Shown: piece by piece, positions 32,701-43,139 of the stretch | Numbering within the stretch: position 1 is the first letter of the stretch | Layout of the letters: every line of letters starts with the position of its first letter | Assembly (NCBI GenBank): GCA_014529385.2 | Contig: CM043953.1 | Coordinates: forward strand, 90,463,842-90,527,841 | Source: Adiantum capillus-veneris | Lineage: Eukaryota; Streptophyta; Polypodiopsida; Polypodiales; Pteridaceae | Direction: 5' to 3' | DNA: 64,000 nucleotides | Made by a program: the position numbers and the translations under genes | Notes under the pieces: generated by a model | Databases searched by the model: none | The model's input: only the letters and a program-made list of their open reading frames with translations | What the model was told of the DNA's origin: nothing

Positions 32701-33300
32701 TACCCCCAATTGCCTGCTCCAAAAAAGGGACCTCGACTGAAGAATACATGGTGAAAACTCTAACGGGCGCCATGTCATTCTACAAAAGTCTACCAGATTT
32801 ATCATGTGCAATGCTATATAAAATCTACCTAATGCTGCTCACCTGCATCAAAGTATTCCATGAGCGAGCAAGCAAGCAGTGCCCCTTGGATGTCATTCCT
32901 CAAGGGTAATAAAGGATTATGCTACGACCTTAGTGGTCAACCGTCCGAAGAAGTCCTCCATGGCTTCTACGCCAGATGCATGTTTTTACCTTCTCACAGT
33001 ATGCTGGCATTTGAGGAGCATTCTACACAGGGTTCTTCACTTGGCGAATGAAGATATTTGGGCCAGTGATCAGTAACGTGACATCAAGGTTTGTAGGCTA
33101 CTCAGCGGTGGAGTTGAAAAATAGAGTCATTATGCAGTTCTTGCAAGTGCCAGATAAAGAGAGGAAGATCAGATACCAAAAGGCACTAAATGCACTTAAA
33201 GACTGGCGAGATAAAGAGAGGAAGATCAGATACCAAAAGGCACTAAATGCACTTAAAGACCGCCTCGCCAGCCGTCAACCCAAAGACTACTTTAGCCCAT
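29764..33300 (+). pseudogene. Long 3' ORF of element D with coiled coil (env position), function unknown
   Basis: A run of frames joined by stops and frameshifts encodes well over 1,000 residues. The N-terminal part (29,764-30,540: KAKKKLSQKEK-type basic start, RLGLRDFYKQDPCGVDFQKS, VEVVITKEIVIESLKLP) resembles the transposon-associated domain found in Athila-like 3' ORFs. A charged Glu/Lys/Gln stretch and a Pro-rich segment (SPPPSP, about 31,110) follow. Next is a clear coiled coil (about 31,520-31,870: MQDMTERLHSAALS, LQRQLQELKVEAEQHQLARD). A helical C-terminal domain ends it, with a tandem copy of DKERKIRYQKALNALKD at 33,150-33,265. No signal peptide or transmembrane helix was found, so this is not evidence of an envelope protein. 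Several stops read as CAG/CAA changed to TAG/TAA. Confidence 0.7.
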
Positions 33301-33341
33301 AAAGCTGTGTCAAGGAACAACACAGGCGAGGAGGGGGGGAA

Positions 33342-34262
33342 TGTTAGCAGCAAGCTAACACGGATGCCATTTTTCGGAGCTCCCATGTAAAAACACTTAT
33401 TAATTTTTATAGATCGGGAATATTGTAACTCCTATTTTTCGAGTAAACCTTGTAATAGTTGAACCGGGGCTACAAGCTTCCAGATTGTATCAGCCTATCA
33501 TTACCTATCTTTAGTTAGAGCTCCCAAATTATTAGTTTTGACCACCAAAAACCTTGGCTAAGGTATAAAAGCCAATTTTTGTAAGTTATTTGAAATTTTT
33601 TGGATAATGAAATACACAGCGTGAGCTAGCGACGCTCACTTCTCTCCTTCTCGTGCTTCCTACTCCCTCCCCGGTTGTCACATTGCAGTCGTGTTTGTTA
33701 CATTGCAACTGCAAGTAAGAGCTCTACGCATTGACGTAAACACATCACAGTATTTTGTAGCTTTTGGCGTCGTCGACCCGCGGCCTAATTTCATCATAAG
33801 TAGAAATTTACACTTCAAAATAAAAAACTGAGCGTAGGCAGGATATTGGGGTATCATTGCTAAGCATTTAGGTGCATTCTGGGTCGAAAACGGCTAGTCA
33901 AAAATCCACTGCTGTTAATAATCGTGATTTTTGGCACTTGACCTAAAGTGGGATTTGAAACCATAAGCATGTGTGTTTAGGTCTTATAAACATGTCCTAA
34001 AAGTTTCGTTACATTTGGATGTCATTTGATGCTGTAACAGATGTGATTTGTTTGCCGATGAGCGATTGGCTTTTGGTGATTTCAGTCACTTGAGTGTAGC
34101 TTGAGTTAGATGCGAGCTGTTAGTTGTTTTCCAAGAGATTGACAACCTCTTGTAGCCTCTATGCACTAGTCAAGTCAGCTTCGTCCCATGGATTGACAAT
34201 TTAATCATGGTTCTCGCTAAATCTGCAATAAGATAGGAGTGAGGTTAGACACCCATCCCACA
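33342..34262 (+). repeat. 3' LTR of element D (full length, 921 bases)
   Basis: Begins TGTTAGCAGCAAGCTAAC directly after the polypurine tract and ends CATCCCACA before the target copy ACAGG. It includes a TATA-like region (about 33,560-33,600) and a variant of the D palindrome at 33,914-33,933. The middle of this LTR is absent from the 5' LTR. Confidence 0.92.
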
Positions 34263-36536
34263 ACAGGTGTTTGAATTGTTACGAACAAATCAATTATATG
34301 CCAAAGAATCCAAGTGTGATTTTTTGATGGAGGAAATTCACTATCTTGGGCATGTTATTTCAGCTACTGGGCTACACATGGATCAATCCAAAGTGGATAC
34401 CATTCACCGACGACCTTCTCCTAAAAATCTGAAAGAATTATAGATTTTCTTGGGATTTGCAGGTTTTTATCGAAGGTTCGTTAAAAACTATGCTAATATT
34501 GTTGTTCCCATGACAGACCAACTAAAAGGCAAAGACAAGACCTTTCAGTGGGGCCCCGCTCAACATCATAGTTTTGATACGCTCAAGGATGCATTAGCTA
34601 CAACTCCTATTCTAGCTATTGTAGATCCTTTGAAACCATTCGTTTTGGAAATGGATGCCAATGACGGTGCTATTGGAGCAGTCTTGCTCTACAAGAAGGG
34701 TGGCCAATTGCATTTGAAAGCAAGAAGCTTGATTCAGCATAACAGAATTATTCCGCTTATGAATGCGAAGTCTATGCAATAATGTCTGCCTTGAAGACAT
34801 GGAGACATTATTTCTATGGCGCTCAATTTGAGATTGTGTTTGACCATGAAAGCATTAAATGGTTTACACAACAAACCGACTTGAAGGGTTGAAAAGCCAG
34901 TTGGGCTGAGATTCTTTAGGAGTATGATGCAAAGCTCCGGTATCGTAAAGGACGATACAATGTGGTGGCTGATGCTCTTAGTCGTATGCCTGAAATCAAT
35001 TCTCTTTTGTTCACGGAACTTCGCAGTGAATTTTTGGATTCTCTGAAGGGAAAATATGAGCATGATGACGCATATTCCAAAGTGTGAAGCCATGTGCAAA
35101 TGAGGGATCCTTCTCACTCCAATGCTGGTAGTGTATCGTTAACCTCCACACAAAGTTCTCCTCTGTCGAGTGATGAACTACCGTGATGGAAGCATTTTAC
35201 CATTGACAATGGGTACCTACTCCACAAGGGGAGAGCTTGTGCACCGACGGACATCGACATTCGGCGCCAATTCTTTATGAATGTCATGTCAGTCCAAGTG
35301 TAGGGCACCCGGATATTAAAAACACCCTCGTATGACGACATTTTTATTGGCCAGGTTTACATGGCTTTGTTCAAGATTATGTCTTGCATTGCCAAAAATG
35401 TCAAGTTAACAAATCAAAGCGCATGAAGGCAGGAGGACTCTTACATCCTTTGGAGATTCCCAATGGGAAATGGAAAGGTATTTCTATGGATTTTATTGTG
35501 GGTACGAGGTCATGACTCAGTATGGGTGGTCGTAGACTGGTTGACTAAACTATGTAAGTTTATTCCAACCAAATCAACGATTAAGACTCCAGAATTAGCC
35601 AAGTTATTTGTGGACAATCTATACAGGTTGTATGGATTGCCAAGTAACACTGTGAGCGATCGTGATCCCAAGTTTAACAGTCATTTTTGGAGGGTTGTGT
35701 TTAAAAAATTGGATACATAACTCAACCTCAGTACAGCCAATCATCCAAAAACAAATGATCTAATTGAACGAGTTAACCAAGTGCTAGAGGATATGCTACG
35801 TGCATACGTTAGCAAGAAAAAAACAGACTGGAAAGAATATCTACCTCTTCTTGAGTTTGCTTACAACAGTGCTAAGCATGTCATGTCTGGATTTAGTCCT
35901 TTCATGCTCATGTATGGTTTTCAACCTAGGTCACCTGTTACGGTGGAGTTGGCAACCAAGAAACTCCAGCAGGTTAAGGATTTTCTCCAAGACCATATGG
36001 ATATGCTGAAACTTGCTCGTCAGAATGTCCAACAAGCGTAGGATAGGTATAGGAAGTACGCTGATGAGAAACGTCGGCAAGTTACCTTTGAGGAAGGGGA
36101 GGAAGTATTTTTACGTGTGCCAGAGCATTCAAAAAGTCTAAAAACTAGGCCAACACCTAAATTATCTCCAAGATATTGTGGGCCTTTCAAAATACTCAAG
36201 CAAGTTGGTGATTGTGCCTACAAACTATCGTTAATCACACACTCTTGTGTCCATCCGGTGTTTCATGTAAGCCGTTTACGTAAGCAGTTACATGGGGACG
36301 ACAATGTCATTGACCAGCAGATTCTAATCAATTTCATCGAACCTCCTACCCTACCGCATGAACCTGATCGAATTCTTGACTATCATGATTTACGTACGCA
36401 TCATCATGTACATCGAAAAGCTTTAATCAAGTGGAAAGATCGACCTTAGGAAGGTGCCACTTGGGAAAACGTTAGTTCTCTTAAGAAGAAGTTTTCCGCT
36501 TTTGTTTTTGAGGACAAAAACTCTTCCTTAAGGGGG
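34263..36536 (+). pseudogene. pol: Element C pol, 3' part: rest of reverse transcriptase, RNase H, integrase, chromodomain
   Basis: After the ACAGG target copy, reverse transcriptase continues (KCDFLMEEIHYLGHVIS, LGFAGFYRRFVKNYANIVVP). RNase H follows (PFVLEMDANDGAIGAVLL, about 34,636), broken by frameshifts to about 35,000. Integrase has the HHCC finger (HFYWPGLHGFVQDYVLHCQK), the core (GISMDFIVG, VSDRDPKFNSHFW) and a degenerate third-acid region (NHPKTNDLIERVNQVLEDML). The frame 36,117-36,449 plus its continuation is the C-terminal GPFKILKQVGDCAYKL and HPVFHVSRL region, ending in a chromodomain-like EPDRILDYHDLRT ... ALIKWKDRP ... EGATWENV. Chromodomains can direct chromovirus insertion to marked chromatin. 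Multiple stops inactivate it. Confidence 0.9.
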
Positions 36537-36542
36537 GAGTAA

Positions 36543-36701
36543 TGTCAAGACAAGGGCAAGGCCAGGGAGTCACGGACTACGGCCATGGGCCAGGCTAGGC
36601 AATGTGGACAGGGGATCCGTCTAGGGCAAGAGGCTAGGAGCCTGCTTTATAATGGGAGGTTGGGAGGAGGATCTCAAGGTCTAGCTACCCTAGGTCTTAT
36701 A
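36543..36701 (+). repeat. 3' LTR of element C
   Basis: Starts TGTCAAGACAAGG after the polypurine tract AAGGGGGGAGTAA and ends GGTCTTATA, followed by the target copy TAAGC (36,702-36,706). Confidence 0.92.
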
Positions 36702-36706
36702 TAAGC

Positions 36707-37469
36707 AACATACCATAAGTGGCTAGCCCTGAACGGCCTAAATACCGACTAGCCCTTAAGGGCTAGTCTTAAGTAGCTAAGTCACTAAAGTTTAGCCAGT
36801 GTGAAGGAAGGTTTATGAGGGTGCCTCTCACTCATGTTGTTGAGTGCTTACAATCATCTCCATACACACATGTACATCTCGTACTTGATAAATTCCATTT
36901 TTTCTAACATCACTATATGTGACATATTCCATATGAGGAGAATATGAGTCTTTCGGATTGATATTTGCACATGTTTTTTCAATTATGTGTTGCAACAAAG
37001 TCCCTAATTGCTGATCAATCTATTTGTTAGACCATTTTGAGCATGTAGTATCAGGAACAATTTCAGAGGCCAAAAAATGTCAAATACCAAGTGAGACTCG
37101 TTAAGGTTAAAAGTTTTATTAAACAACATTGATGGAAATGTTTCATTTTTTGTACCTAGATGTGATTTATTTATCACATTCTATTATGGTCCAAATGTTT
37201 TAGCAAGGCTTTCAAGTAATTGCATTGGCAAGTATTTAGTTTCTTTTCATAAAGCTATTTACACATTTTATTCCCTCCTCTTCCATGTGTGTTGTGACCA
37301 TAACATCCGTCATAAGCATTGGCAACTATAGTCATGAAAATGCAAGTTCAAATAAGTTTTCGCTAAATGCATGTACACAAGGTGTTATGGGCCTTAGTGT
37401 TTAACAAAGACATATTTGGAACGGCATACAAATTCATGAATGTGATAGCTTATGAAGCCTTTCGCACCA
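36707..37469. other. Non-coding, resumes the pre-insertion sequence
   Basis: The first ~150 bases contain GGCTAGCCCT and CTAGCCCTTAAGGGCTAG words, the latter a short palindrome at about 36,747. The rest is AT-rich with no supported gene. Confidence 0.5.
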
Positions 37470-38560
37470 TAAGTGTAGTATCTTTGTGAGATTTATTGTG
37501 GGTCTACCAACCATCATACAAGGTGATGGCTCGGTATGGGTGCTTGTAGATCGATTGCCTAGACTTTGTTAGCTTAGTCCAATCACGTCCACTCTTTCAC
37601 CAATATGGTTGTTCACAATCTGTATAGATTATATGGATTACACAACAATTTTGTGAGTAATAGTGAACCCATGTTTACTAGTCATTGCTGGAAGATTGTC
37701 TATAAACGGTTGGGAAAGACAACTCAATACTGCCAATTATCATTTATAGATGGATGGGTAGATTGCAAATCTTAATCTAGTACTAGAGGATATGCTAAGA
37801 GCATACCTGTAACGTTAGCAAGAAGCTGTCCAATTGGGAAGTTTGGAGTTTTCTTATAATGATGCAAAGCATGTTGAGACTAGATTTAGTCCCTTCATGC
37901 TTATGTCAAGTTTCAATTTTGATCAACGAGTATGGTAGGGTTGACTTCATTTGTGTTGATGAGATATGTCGGCATGTCACTTTCATAGAAAGATGAGAAG
38001 AGGTTACTCTTACATGTTCCAACACCTTCAAAAATTCTGAAAACTTGACATTCATTTAGTCACCTCTTAGTTGTGGTAACTCATTTAAAATGATCAAGTG
38101 ACTCATAAATCGAGTCTACACATTATTTGGATATAAATTGTTTACACAAATGTTTACAAAGGGACAAAAATGTATAAATCAAGATATCTTTCTTGGTTTC
38201 ATTCAACCTCTTATGGAACCATGTATCAGTCAAATGGACAGCTGGACCCCTAGGGGTGCCACTATGGAAAATATTAGTGTTCTTAAGAAGATGTCACCAC
38301 TTTTGTTTTTGAGGATGAAAACGCTTCTCCAAGGGGGGAGTAATGTCAAGCCAAGGGCCAAGACACATATGCAGTACGGGCGTCTATATATAACTAGGGC
38401 AAGGGACCTATAGGTTGGGTGGTTATGAGCATGTGGTTGTCCCCTGTCTCTTGCATACTAGGGCAAGGCATTTTTCTCTTTGAAAAGACCTTTGAAGCAA
38501 TCAGATGCCTACTTGTAAATCTGAAGCCATAGTATGGATGTTGAAGTTAGTACGAGGAAG
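37470..38560 (+). pseudogene. Degraded second copy of the C family (C2): integrase end, polypurine tract, LTR start
   Basis: 37,470-38,000 matches C's integrase core at low identity (GDGSVWVLVDRLPRL, FSPFMLM) with many stops. 38,240-38,345 closely follows C's last coding and polypurine segment (GGTGCCACT, CTTAAGAAGA, AAGGGGGGAGTAATGTCAAG). The LTR then starts TGTCAAGCCAAGGG at 38,344 and drifts away from C's LTR after a short distance. It is a 5'-truncated, old copy. Confidence 0.75.
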
Positions 38561-39420
38561 GAGGTAGTAGCACCCAACCTATAACAAGATGGTGAAATGA
38601 GGAAACTACCATGGTAAGTGCTTAATTTGACTGAAATTGATTGTTGCCTTGTAGTGGTAGAAGTTACCAATGTGTTTGTAGAAAGTAGTTATTGATTTCT
38701 CGTTCTATTGATTTGCTCTCTGTAACTTGAGGAAACAATGAAAGTTGAAGAGGCTAATGAGGGATGTAACCCCGTATCTTGACTTAAATATAACAAGACA
38801 AGATTTTTATTGTTAGGGACACTACCCTGTCTTGACTACCTTATGCTTTCGGAGTATTTCAACAAGTGACAACACGATGTCATAACTCGTCCGTGAGGTA
38901 GCTGGTGGTGGGACTCTCCTTCATTGAATCGTGGAGAAGTAGGGGGAGTGTAGGCATTTAGCATACTACAACTTATAAAGGGAAAGCTATCCCAAGGGAG
39001 TACCGCGGGGCAACATGATGTCAAGAGTGGGTGGGGTAGCTTGGCAAATAGTTTGCGCAAGAAGAAATAGTTTGCTCTCTTTGGCCCAAGAAAAAAAATG
39101 GCTTAGTGTTGATATTTGACCCTTGCTCTTCAAATTTATGAGGAAATGTATAATGTGGAAAGTTTAGCATTCATAGTATCCCAAAAGTAGGTAGAAGTTA
39201 GAACCTCTTCTATGTTTGGGGAACCGTCCTCAGGACTAAATAACACGGGGTCTTCAATGAAGGCCCAATCATGGGATCGACAGTGGGGAGTTGGACGTAC
39301 AAGATGCTAGGTAGACTCGGTCGTCCGATTTTAAAGGGACATATTCGAGTTTACTTTTTTGTCTTAATTTAATTTTTTTTGCAGGAAATTACTTTGTTTC
39401 AACTTTGTGGACAATGAAAT
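38561..39420. other. No recognised feature
   Basis: Unassigned sequence between C2 and the SINE. A minus-strand frame at 39,060-38,836 has no domain resemblance. Confidence 0.4.
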
Positions 39421-39652
39421 GACGTGCCCGCTTGGTTAGCTCATCGCGCTAACATGGCCTAGGTGGTGAGTTCAAATCGTGGGGCGACATTAACCCGTGC
39501 CTTTTGTTGGACGTCGGTTCTCCTCAAGATCTGTGCATGTGCTCATCCGCCGTCCATCCCATGATGGGGGCTTCATTACCTTGTTAGCGTAGGAGGAAAT
39601 TTCAAATCCATGGCCTCTCGTTAACCCACCTGGCTCCTCTTTTTAAAAAAGA
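39421..39652 (+). mobile_element. tRNA-derived SINE, apparently dimeric
   Basis: The head carries pol III-like boxes. The A-box region is GGTTAGCTCATCGCGCTA (about 39,433-39,450), and the B box GGTGAGTTCAAATC lies about 18 bases further on. A second, diverged module near the end (TTAGCGTAGGAGGAAATTTC and AAATCCATGGCC, about 39,584-39,615) repeats the head, and both modules end in GTTAACCC or ATTAACCC. A short A-rich tail (TTTTTAAAAAAGAA) follows. No target duplication was settled. Confidence 0.65.
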
Positions 39653-39859
39653 ACCCCAACGATGAAAAGCTAATAAGCTAAAAACTACACTGTCAAAAGC
39701 TGTCGAGTGAATAAACTAAAAAAAGCATTCTGCGTTGCTCTCAGCAGCAATTCAATCTTCTCCACAAGCAGTTCGTAGGTTCCCAGAAGCAGCCAAGCAG
39801 TTCGCAGGTTGCCAGAAGCAGCTTGGAGCTTTGTCTACAGGTTTGTCTCTGGCCACTGT

Positions 39860-39860
<1 letters not shown>

Positions 39861-39913
<53 letters not shown>
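39861..39913. repeat. (AG)n microsatellite
   Basis: About 26 AG units. Just before it, two related CAGTTCG(T/C)AGGTT..CCAGAAGCAGC segments repeat (39,768-39,825). Confidence 0.95.
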
Positions 39914-39916
<3 letters not shown>

Positions 39917-41719
39917 CTATGAAGCTAGTAGCATCTTTCAACGCTCCTCCTTTCAACCAAAGCCATCATCGCAGCACGTGATAATTTCCGCACACACATA
40001 CTCACAAGAGTAATTGCTACAGGAGGTTGCGGCTTCTTTCTAGCTAGTACTGCAAGAAGTAACAAGCGTTGATGGATGTGGGTCTACAGATTACCCTTCT
40101 CTTTCCATGCTTTTCTTATGTGCTCCAAAATAGCTCACATTTACCCTACGCTTAAGCAACTTATTAGGAGGTTAATTAGCAGCTTCTACTCACATATGAA
40201 GTCATCTAAGAGAAAGCAATGGAGACACAAGTTAGAAGTACTAGTTTGCACAGAGCTTTAAGGGAACCATCAAACGCGGACCCTACTGCCTTCGACTCAT
40301 CCTCTGATCTATGGTGCTGGGAGTGCCAACATCCATCTATGATGTGGGAAGTGGCAATGCCCAGCTAGCTATTGTACTAGCAGCTTATACATGTTCACAT
40401 GAAAGCAAAGAGCCATGAAGAAAAGCCTACCTCGTCGACATGGCAAGAGCATTCTTCAGTATCATAGAGTCTGTAGGCCAAGCTCCTCCATATTCATTTC
40501 AGCAGTAGAAGGTCGACAATGTCACTATTTGCTTCATCGGCATATTGGAATCGACCTTCTTTTGTAGTAAAGCCTCTGTGCCTTCCCCGCATAGCAATCA
40601 TAGCAGCTGTGCAACAAGACCCAATGGCTAGTTGAACAGTATGTCCAGCTTCAACTACCTTACTCAACTCGTTTCTGTAGGCACAACTAGTTATGACCAA
40701 CATTATGCCGCTCCAAGTATAGCTCATGCAGATTCAACAACCCTATGCCCTCTGCCATCCTTCAATGTTCATGGAAATGATATACAGCAGGTCCCATGCC
40801 TAATTCTCAAGATTCACACTAGTTCTTTTCCGTGCAGTATGCCCGCGTAGAAGCAATCCGGACAGAACCGGAAAGGAGTATCGAAGATCTTTCAAACCCT
40901 GGTAATATTTCGCAGATCATCAAATTGGAGAGTACTTCGGATGCTTACCGACGTGATGAGCACTCCCAAAGCCCAGATATTTCGTGCGATCAACCCATTG
41001 CAGAGGTATGTTCTACTAGTGCTACTGAAGCAGAAGATATCAGATTTCTATTGATGATCAGTTGGTCTGATCTATAGTCGAATCACCAAAACTCATTGCC
41101 TTTGCTGGCCGGTTCAACACATTCTTTTGCTGATGCTATCGGTTGAAACGAAGGATACACAAAAAGCTGACGCTAAGCTTATGATGGATGTTATCTTGAA
41201 GTAATTAAGCCAGGGTTTTTAGTGCTAGTTGCTTGCACTTTTAGCAGAGAGTGTAAGGGGATTAGTGACAGACAGCTCAATGTCGAGGGAAAGGCATTGG
41301 AGAATATTACCATGAGTGCAAGTCATGGTCTGATGAGCCGTTGGCAGGGTCTGCAAGTCACATATGAGGAGGTATAGGGTAGCCATAAGGGTGGAACAAT
41401 TAGAGGAAGACTATTGCCAGTAAAGGCAGCAACTAGTGCAGGTGATCGCACCCAAAAAGCAACCAGATCACCTGACACCCTTGCATCTTTATTGCTGCCA
41501 CTCTCTACGTTTTAGATCATCCACAATGATGCTTGCAGATCTTATACGAAAGGAGAATCCAAGGACCCCTTTCGGTAGTAGCCAAGAGGAACCTTAGTCT
41601 CAGCCAAATTTCAGCTAGCTTTTGGAGCTCAAAACAGAGCTAGATGCGCCTATAGATCACCCGCTCCATTCCCAGGAGGAGCCTCCCCCCAGAGGGCAGT
41701 TGTCAGAGCCTAGAATTGA
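39914..41719. other. Unassigned region upstream of the PPR remnants
   Basis: No long open frame and no recognisable domain on either strand. It may be the decayed 5' part of the PPR pseudogene or its flank. Confidence 0.4.
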
Positions 41720-41739
41720 CCATTTGATTAGATTCTTCC

Positions 41740-42180
41740 TGTGTAGAATGTCGACTCTTGGAGCGCACTGATTCGGGAATATACAGAACAGCAGAAGGGC
41801 CAGGAAGCTCTAGGCTGTTTTCAACAGATGCAAGGTGAGGGCATCTCTTCGGATGAAATCACCTATGCTTTGGTCTTAAAGGCCATCTTGACAGTAAAGA
41901 CTCTCTCTCTAGTCGTACCCTCACAAAAGCACAAACAGACCATGCGGGCATTCTGTCCGAGATGTCCTCTACTGGAACACGTTGATTGCATAGTACTGCC
42001 AGCATGGACGTGGCAAGGAAGCTCTGGATTGTTTCTAGGAGCTGCAAAGTGAGGGTTTCTCGCTGGAAGAACTATCTTGGAGTGCTCGTGCAGACAAATA
42101 TGCAAGGAATTTCTCCAAATGCATTCACCCATGCTTTCGTGTGGAAGGCACGTGGCCTTACACCAAGATCTATATTTTCA
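41740..42180 (+). pseudogene. PPR-repeat protein pseudogene, part 1
   Basis: Two degenerate pentatricopeptide repeats are visible. The first is NVDSWSALIREYTEQQKGQE, ALGCFQQMQGEGISSDEITY and ALVLKA (about 41,748-41,884). The second, in a shifted frame with stops, is LYWNTLIA ... YCQHGRGKEALDCF ... ELQSEGFS (about 41,968-42,063), then MQGISPNAFTHAFVWKA (about 42,098-42,150). The style is that of P-L-S class PPR proteins, which edit organellar RNA and are greatly expanded in ferns and lycophytes. Frameshifts and stops show it is broken. Confidence 0.78.
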
Positions 42181-42185
42181 GTTCA

Positions 42186-43094
42186 TCATTCCTAGCCTCT
42201 CACATCAGGTGCGCATTCCAACCGTCGGTATCCGTCGGCAATCCCCCATCGAGAAGGATTCAAAGCTACATCAAATCTGTCCCGAAGGTGCTTCATATCT
42301 AAGAGTTATCGCCGGGACATTCCCCATTAGAGTTGTTATTAGAGTTTCCATGCTCTGTAGATCCTCCCATCAATGGAGTTAGAGAGTGGCAGGTATTGTG
42401 TTAGCTTTGCACTTCAATGCAAGGACAACAACTTGTCAAGCTACCTTCTTTGATACATCAGCATATGAATTCCGTGAGTATGACCATGTGGATCTTTGCA
42501 TGGTCGACTTTCGGAGCAGATTTTTGCCGGTATAAAAAAGGGATGCTCTCCTAGCATTTTCAGACAGAGAAGGGGCGTTAGAATGAGTAGCTACCCATTG
42601 TTTTTTCACGGGCTCGCTGGCATTGTGCTGGCTACTGCAGATCAGCCCTGTTGCTTGGCAATCACAACATATTAGCCTAGTGTTTTTTCTTTGAATTATC
42701 ATATTCTCTCAGCCTGCAACAACAGATCAGCCAGTGATCTCAGCTTTCAGCCCATTCCCCATCGATGGAACGGCTCGTAACTGCCTCCGCAATCATTCCT
42801 TTGCGGTCCGGTGCTTCATTAGCCTGTTGGGCTTCTCCTCGGCCATTTCCTCACCGACATCGATTGCTGTCCATCATCGGCAACTCCAAGATCTTCATTT
42901 TGAGTCCTTCATTCCTCTCGCATTGGGTGCGCATTCCAGCCATCGGTGGCCATCGACAATCCCCCATCAACAAGGATTCAAAGGTGCATCAAATTAGCCC
43001 TGGAGGTGCTTCATATCAAAGAGTCCCCGCCGCGGGGACATTCCCCATTTGAGTTATTAGAGTTTTCCATGATCTGCAAATCCTCCCATCATTG
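42186..43094. repeat. Pair of ~185-base direct repeats (42,186-42,372 and 42,906-43,094)
   Basis: Both copies contain GTGCGCATTCCA, CAATCCCCCATC, AAGGATTCAAAG, GGTGCTTCATATC and GGGACATTCCCCATT in the same order, with scattered mismatches. The start-to-start distance is about 720 bases. They lie between the two PPR remnants, so the PPR locus may hold a decayed tandem duplication. The ~530 bases between them have no recognised gene. Confidence 0.75.
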
Positions 43095-43139
43095 CAACAG
43101 AGCGTCACAATTTGCAGCAATTCATTGCATGTCATTGCT

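Larger units (their letters stand above)
15546..34262 (+). mobile_element. Element D: giant (18.7-kb) Ty3/gypsy element nested in C
   Basis: The 5' LTR is 15,546-15,709 and the 3' LTR 33,342-34,262. Both start TGTTAGCAGCAAGCTAAC and end CCCACA, and the target duplication ACAGG is perfect (15,541-15,545 and 34,263-34,267). The primer site TTTGCGCCGCTGCCGGGGAT (15,711-15,730) is of the tRNA-Asp type used by Athila-like elements; the polypurine tract is GAGGAGGGGGGAA. Order: non-coding leader with palindromes, gag, protease, reverse transcriptase, RNase H, two zinc-finger segments, integrase, second retropepsin-like ORF, small ORF, second palindrome block, long 3' ORF, 3' LTR. The copy is dead but nearly complete. 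Confidence 0.92.
12185..36701 (+). mobile_element. Element C: Ty3 chromovirus, split by nested element D
   Basis: The 160-base LTRs (TGTCAGG...CTTATA) are at 12,185-12,344 and 36,543-36,701, flanked by the target duplication TAAGC (12,180-12,184 and 36,702-36,706). The primer site TGGTATCAAGAGCC (tRNA-iMet type) is at 12,346-12,359. The polypurine tract AAGGGGGGAG is just before 36,543. By eye the LTRs differ by about six substitutions and one indel, so insertion is not very recent. Without D, C is about 5.8 kb. Order: gag, protease remnant, reverse transcriptase, RNase H, integrase, chromodomain. The copy is inactive because of stops, frameshifts, a protease deletion and the D insertion. Confidence 0.93.

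Noticed and set aside
29764-33300. Envelope-like gene of an endogenous retrovirus
   Set aside because: Position fits, but no signal peptide, transmembrane helix or glycosylated ectodomain pattern is visible; charged coiled coil instead.
39735-40013. 92-codon frame with Arg-Glu repeat
   Set aside because: The core is the (AG)n microsatellite; flanking residues match nothing recognised.
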